Part shown: positions 4,465 through 6,655 of the stretch, piece after piece
Layout: every line of letters begins with the position of its first letter
How positions within the stretch are numbered: the first letter of the stretch is position 1
From: an uncultured Collinsella sp.
GTDB taxonomy: Bacteria > Actinomycetota > Coriobacteriia > Coriobacteriales > Coriobacteriaceae
Assembly (NCBI GenBank): GCA_900757205.1
Contig: CAAENA010000005.1
Coordinates: forward strand, 1-6,655
Length of the DNA: 6,655 bases
Reading direction: 5' to 3'
The notes under the pieces: generated by a model
The model's database searches: none
What the model was told of the DNA's origin: nothing
Seen by the model: the letters and a program-made list of their open reading frames with translations, nothing else
Position numbers and translations under genes: made by a program

Positions 4465-5738
4465 CGCTCGAGCCGCGGTGCAATACGAGCCGGCAACTTC
4501 GCCACAATGCGAACGCCGTCCTCGAGATATTCCTCATGCAGAAGGGTTCCCTGCTCATGCACCAGCGTGATGAGAGCGCCCTCACGATACGGGATATCAG
4601 CGGAGAGCAACACATCGGTGGCAGCTGCCTCGCGAGCAATCCGGTCGACGAGATCGTCGAGCCCCTCGCCCGTTTGGGCCGAGAACAGAACGGCCTCCGG
4701 ATAGCGACGACGGAAACTCAACCGATCGACGCTATCGAGAAGATCGATTTTATTGAATACGGTCAGCGTTAAACGCTCTCCGGCGCCGATCTCATCAAGC
4801 ACGCGGTCGACAGCCTCCAGCTGCCGCTCATAGTCCTCGTCAGACGCATCTACGACTTTGAGAATTAGATCGGCACCCAAAACCTCGGACAGCGTCGATT
4901 TAAAGGCATCGACCAGACCATGGGGCAGCTTTTGAATAAAGCCGACGGTATCGGTAATCGTCATGCCGCGACCGCCGGGCAGACGATACGAACGCGTCGT
5001 CGGGTCGAGCGTAGCAAACAGCTTGTCCTGCGAAAGTACCGTAGAGCCGGTCAGACGATTGAGTAACATCGATTTACCGGCATTGGTATAACCGGCTAAC
5101 GCGACGCGAAACGCCGGGGACTCAATGCGACTCTTGGATTGAACATCGCGACGCTGTTCAACCTGCTTGAGCTCACGACGAAGCGCAGCGATCTTATTAC
5201 GAATGAGGCGACGGTCGACCTCGAGCTGACTTTCGCCCTGACCAAAACGTGAGCCGATGCCGCCGCGCGTCTGCTCCTTAGCGAGATGGCTCCACATGCC
5301 ACGCAGGCGAGGCAACAAATATTGAAGCTGTGCCAGCTGTACCTGCAGGCGTCCCTCACGCGTCTGAGCATGCAGGCCAAAGATATCCAGGATCAGTGCT
5401 GTACGATCGATAATCTTTACCGGCTCGCCCACGGCTTTCTCCAAATAGGATTGCTGCGAGGGGGTCAGGTCGTCGTCAAAAATAACGACATCGGCATCCA
5501 TGCGATGCACCAGGCCGCACAGCTCTTCAACCTTACCGGAACCGATAAACGATTTAGGATACGGCTTTACCAAACGCTGCGACAAGCGTGCCACGCACCG
5601 GGCACCAGCTGTGTGGGCAAGACGCTTCAGCTCATCAAGCGAGCGATCGAGCGGCCATGCATTGTCGCGCCACTCAACACCAACTAAAATGGCACGCTCG
5701 GGCTCGGGTGCCGTGGGAACAAGGGGGAAACGGGGCAT
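4449..5738 (-). CDS. hflX: Ribosome-associated GTPase HflX
   Basis: The protein has 429 residues. The N-terminal HflX domain (about 15-200) contains KSFIGSGKVEEL (62-73), the FDDDLTPSQQ loop (87-96), DRTALILDIF (111-120) and the glycine-rich GGIGSRFGQGE (159-169) before a charged coiled-coil helix (170-200). The GTPase domain follows with G1 GYTNAGKS (216-223), G2 in TLDPTTR (243-249), G3 DTVGF (263-267), G4 NKID (329-332) and G5 SAQTGEG (353-359). Met224 replaces the Thr or Ser usual after the P-loop. HflX binds the 50S subunit and can split stalled or stressed 70S ribosomes. The ATG overlaps the miaA stop (TAATG) and only a weak GAGG lies upstream, so translation is probably coupled to miaA. 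The 3' end overlaps the DUF1624 gene. Confidence 0.96.
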   Translation of the reverse strand: MPRFPLVPTAPEPERAILVGVEWRDNAWPLDRSLDELKRLAHTAGARCVARLSQRLVKPYPKSFIGSGKVEELCGLVHRMDADVVIFDDDLTPSQQSYLEKAVGEPVKIIDRTALILDIFGLHAQTREGRLQVQLAQLQYLLPRLRGMWSHLAKEQTRGGIGSRFGQGESQLEVDRRLIRNKIAALRRELKQVEQRRDVQSKSRIESPAFRVALAGYTNAGKSMLLNRLTGSTVLSQDKLFATLDPTTRSYRLPGGRGMTITDTVGFIQKLPHGLVDAFKSTLSEVLGADLILKVVDASDEDYERQLEAVDRVLDEIGAGERLTLTVFNKIDLLDSVDRLSFRRRYPEAVLFSAQTGEGLDDLVDRIAREAAATDVLLSADIPYREGALITLVHEQGTLLHEEYLEDGVRIVAKLPARIAPRLERYRTE

Positions 5739-6655
5739 TAGGCAGCCTCAATACGATGCAGGATATCCTCAACGACCTCATCGATCGTACATTCATCCAT
5801 ATCAAACCACACGATACGGTCATCGCGCTTAAACCACGAAAGCTGACGCTTGGCATAACGACGCGAACGCATCTTAATGAGTTCGCGGGCCTCATCCATG
5901 CTCATCACGCCATTGAAAGCATCAATGATCTCTTTATAGCCAATTGCCTGCATCGACGTCAGGGCATCTCCCAGACCCTGGGCCATAAGACCGCGGACCT
6001 CATCGACAAGACCCTGCTCAAACATCAGATCGACGCGCAGATTAATGCGCTCGTAGAGCACCTCGCGATTACGCGTCAGACCAAACCATAGGGCATGATA
6101 ATGCTCGCGCGGAACACTAAACTGACTTTTTTGCTGTGCATAGGAGATACCATCATCATGCATCTCGAGCGCACGAATCACACGGCGCACGTTATGGGGA
6201 TGAATAACAGCAGCCGATTCTTGATCGCGCTCGGCAAGCAGGGCATGCAGTTCTTCCTCGCCAATACGCTCGGCAAGCTCCTGATAGGCCGCACGGCGAT
6301 CGTCCTCAAGTTCACCCGAGGGAAAGTCCATCTCATCAAGGGCAGCCTTGAGATACAGCCCCGTACCTCCGCAAAAAACCGGCAGGCAACCCGAACCAAG
6401 GAGACGTTCAACATGCGCGCGAGCGTCAGCCTGATAAAGCGCAGCAGAATATGCTACACCCGGCTCTACAATGTCGACGAGACGCAGCGGCGCCGTACAC
6501 TCATCGGGCGCCATCTTTGCGGTACCGATGTCCATGCCACGATAGATTTGCATCGCATCGCACGACAGCACTTCGGACGAAAGACGGGCTGCCAAACGGT
6601 CGGCAACATCGCTCTTACCAACCGCCGTCGGACCGACGATCGCAACGGCGGAAAG
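5738..6655 (-). CDS. miaA: tRNA dimethylallyltransferase MiaA (5' end missing)
   Basis: The frame is open to the right edge, giving 305 visible residues. The first ones, LSAVAIVGPTAVGKS, include the whole P-loop, so only a few N-terminal residues are missing. An apparent internal start near 6595 would remove the P-loop and is wrong. The enzyme transfers a dimethylallyl group from DMAPP to N6 of A37 in tRNAs that read UNN codons. Visible family segments are CDAMQIYRGMDIGTAK (substrate loop), FCGGTGLYLKAAL, the central helical insertion with HPHNVRRVIRALE, then MQAIGYKEI and the basic C-terminal RSRRYAKRQLSWFKRD that contacts tRNA. It is the upstream partner of hflX, as in many bacteria. The dapF gene that lies between them in Mycobacterium is absent. 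Confidence 0.96.
   Translation of the reverse strand, partial: LSAVAIVGPTAVGKSDVADRLAARLSSEVLSCDAMQIYRGMDIGTAKMAPDECTAPLRLVDIVEPGVAYSAALYQADARAHVERLLGSGCLPVFCGGTGLYLKAALDEMDFPSGELEDDRRAAYQELAERIGEEELHALLAERDQESAAVIHPHNVRRVIRALEMHDDGISYAQQKSQFSVPREHYHALWFGLTRNREVLYERINLRVDLMFEQGLVDEVRGLMAQGLGDALTSMQAIGYKEIIDAFNGVMSMDEARELIKMRSRRYAKRQLSWFKRDDRIVWFDMDECTIDEVVEDILHRIEAA

Noticed and set aside
5588..6091. A 167-codon plus-strand frame across the hflX/miaA junction
   Set aside because: It is antisense to two well-supported conserved genes and shows no family features of its own.

Overview
The window looks like a piece of a moderately GC-rich actinobacterial chromosome. The gene order and the LexA-box type suggest class Coriobacteriia, possibly Collinsella. 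This placement is inference from synteny and sequence style, not from a search. The order miaA-hflX ... lexA / LysM membrane protein / nrdR resembles the actinobacterial core cluster known from Mycobacterium (miaA, dapF, hflX, lexA, the LysM protein Rv2719c/ChiZ, nrdR). Here dapF is absent and dut directly follows nrdR.

Left part (1-1559). A MurG/MGDG-synthase-like glycosyltransferase gene, cut by the left edge, runs rightward to 1166. It is followed by a 393-base intergenic region that is almost entirely secondary structure. Two long palindromes (1180-1283 and 1440-1547) share a conserved central core. They lie in opposite orientations, and their stems differ in sequence yet stay complementary. 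Between them is a perfect 15-bp hairpin (1360-1408) that looks like a terminator for leftward transcription. This region holds the least explained signal in the window.

Middle part (1560-3115). A leftward cluster holds a LysM-domain single-pass membrane protein gene, nrdR (the ribonucleotide reductase repressor) and dut (dUTPase). The intergenic region between the LysM gene and the divergent lexA carries three LexA/SOS boxes spaced exactly 28 bp apart. The middle box fills the spacer of a good leftward promoter. The layout matches yneA-lexA of Bacillus and divS/chiZ-lexA of other Actinobacteria, so the LysM protein is a candidate SOS-induced cell-division inhibitor. A 12-bp inverted repeat spans the nrdR start codon.

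Right part (3116-6655). lexA overlaps by one base a gene for a multi-pass membrane protein of the DUF1624 / heparan-alpha-glucosaminide acetyltransferase-like family. That gene converges on and overlaps hflX by 16 bp. hflX is in turn coupled by a one-base overlap (TAATG) to miaA, which is cut by the right edge only a few codons from its start.

Functionally, the centre is a DNA-damage control node: LexA, a probable division checkpoint protein, and two genes tied to dNTP supply and purity (nrdR, dut). It is flanked by an RNA/ribosome maintenance pair (miaA, hflX).
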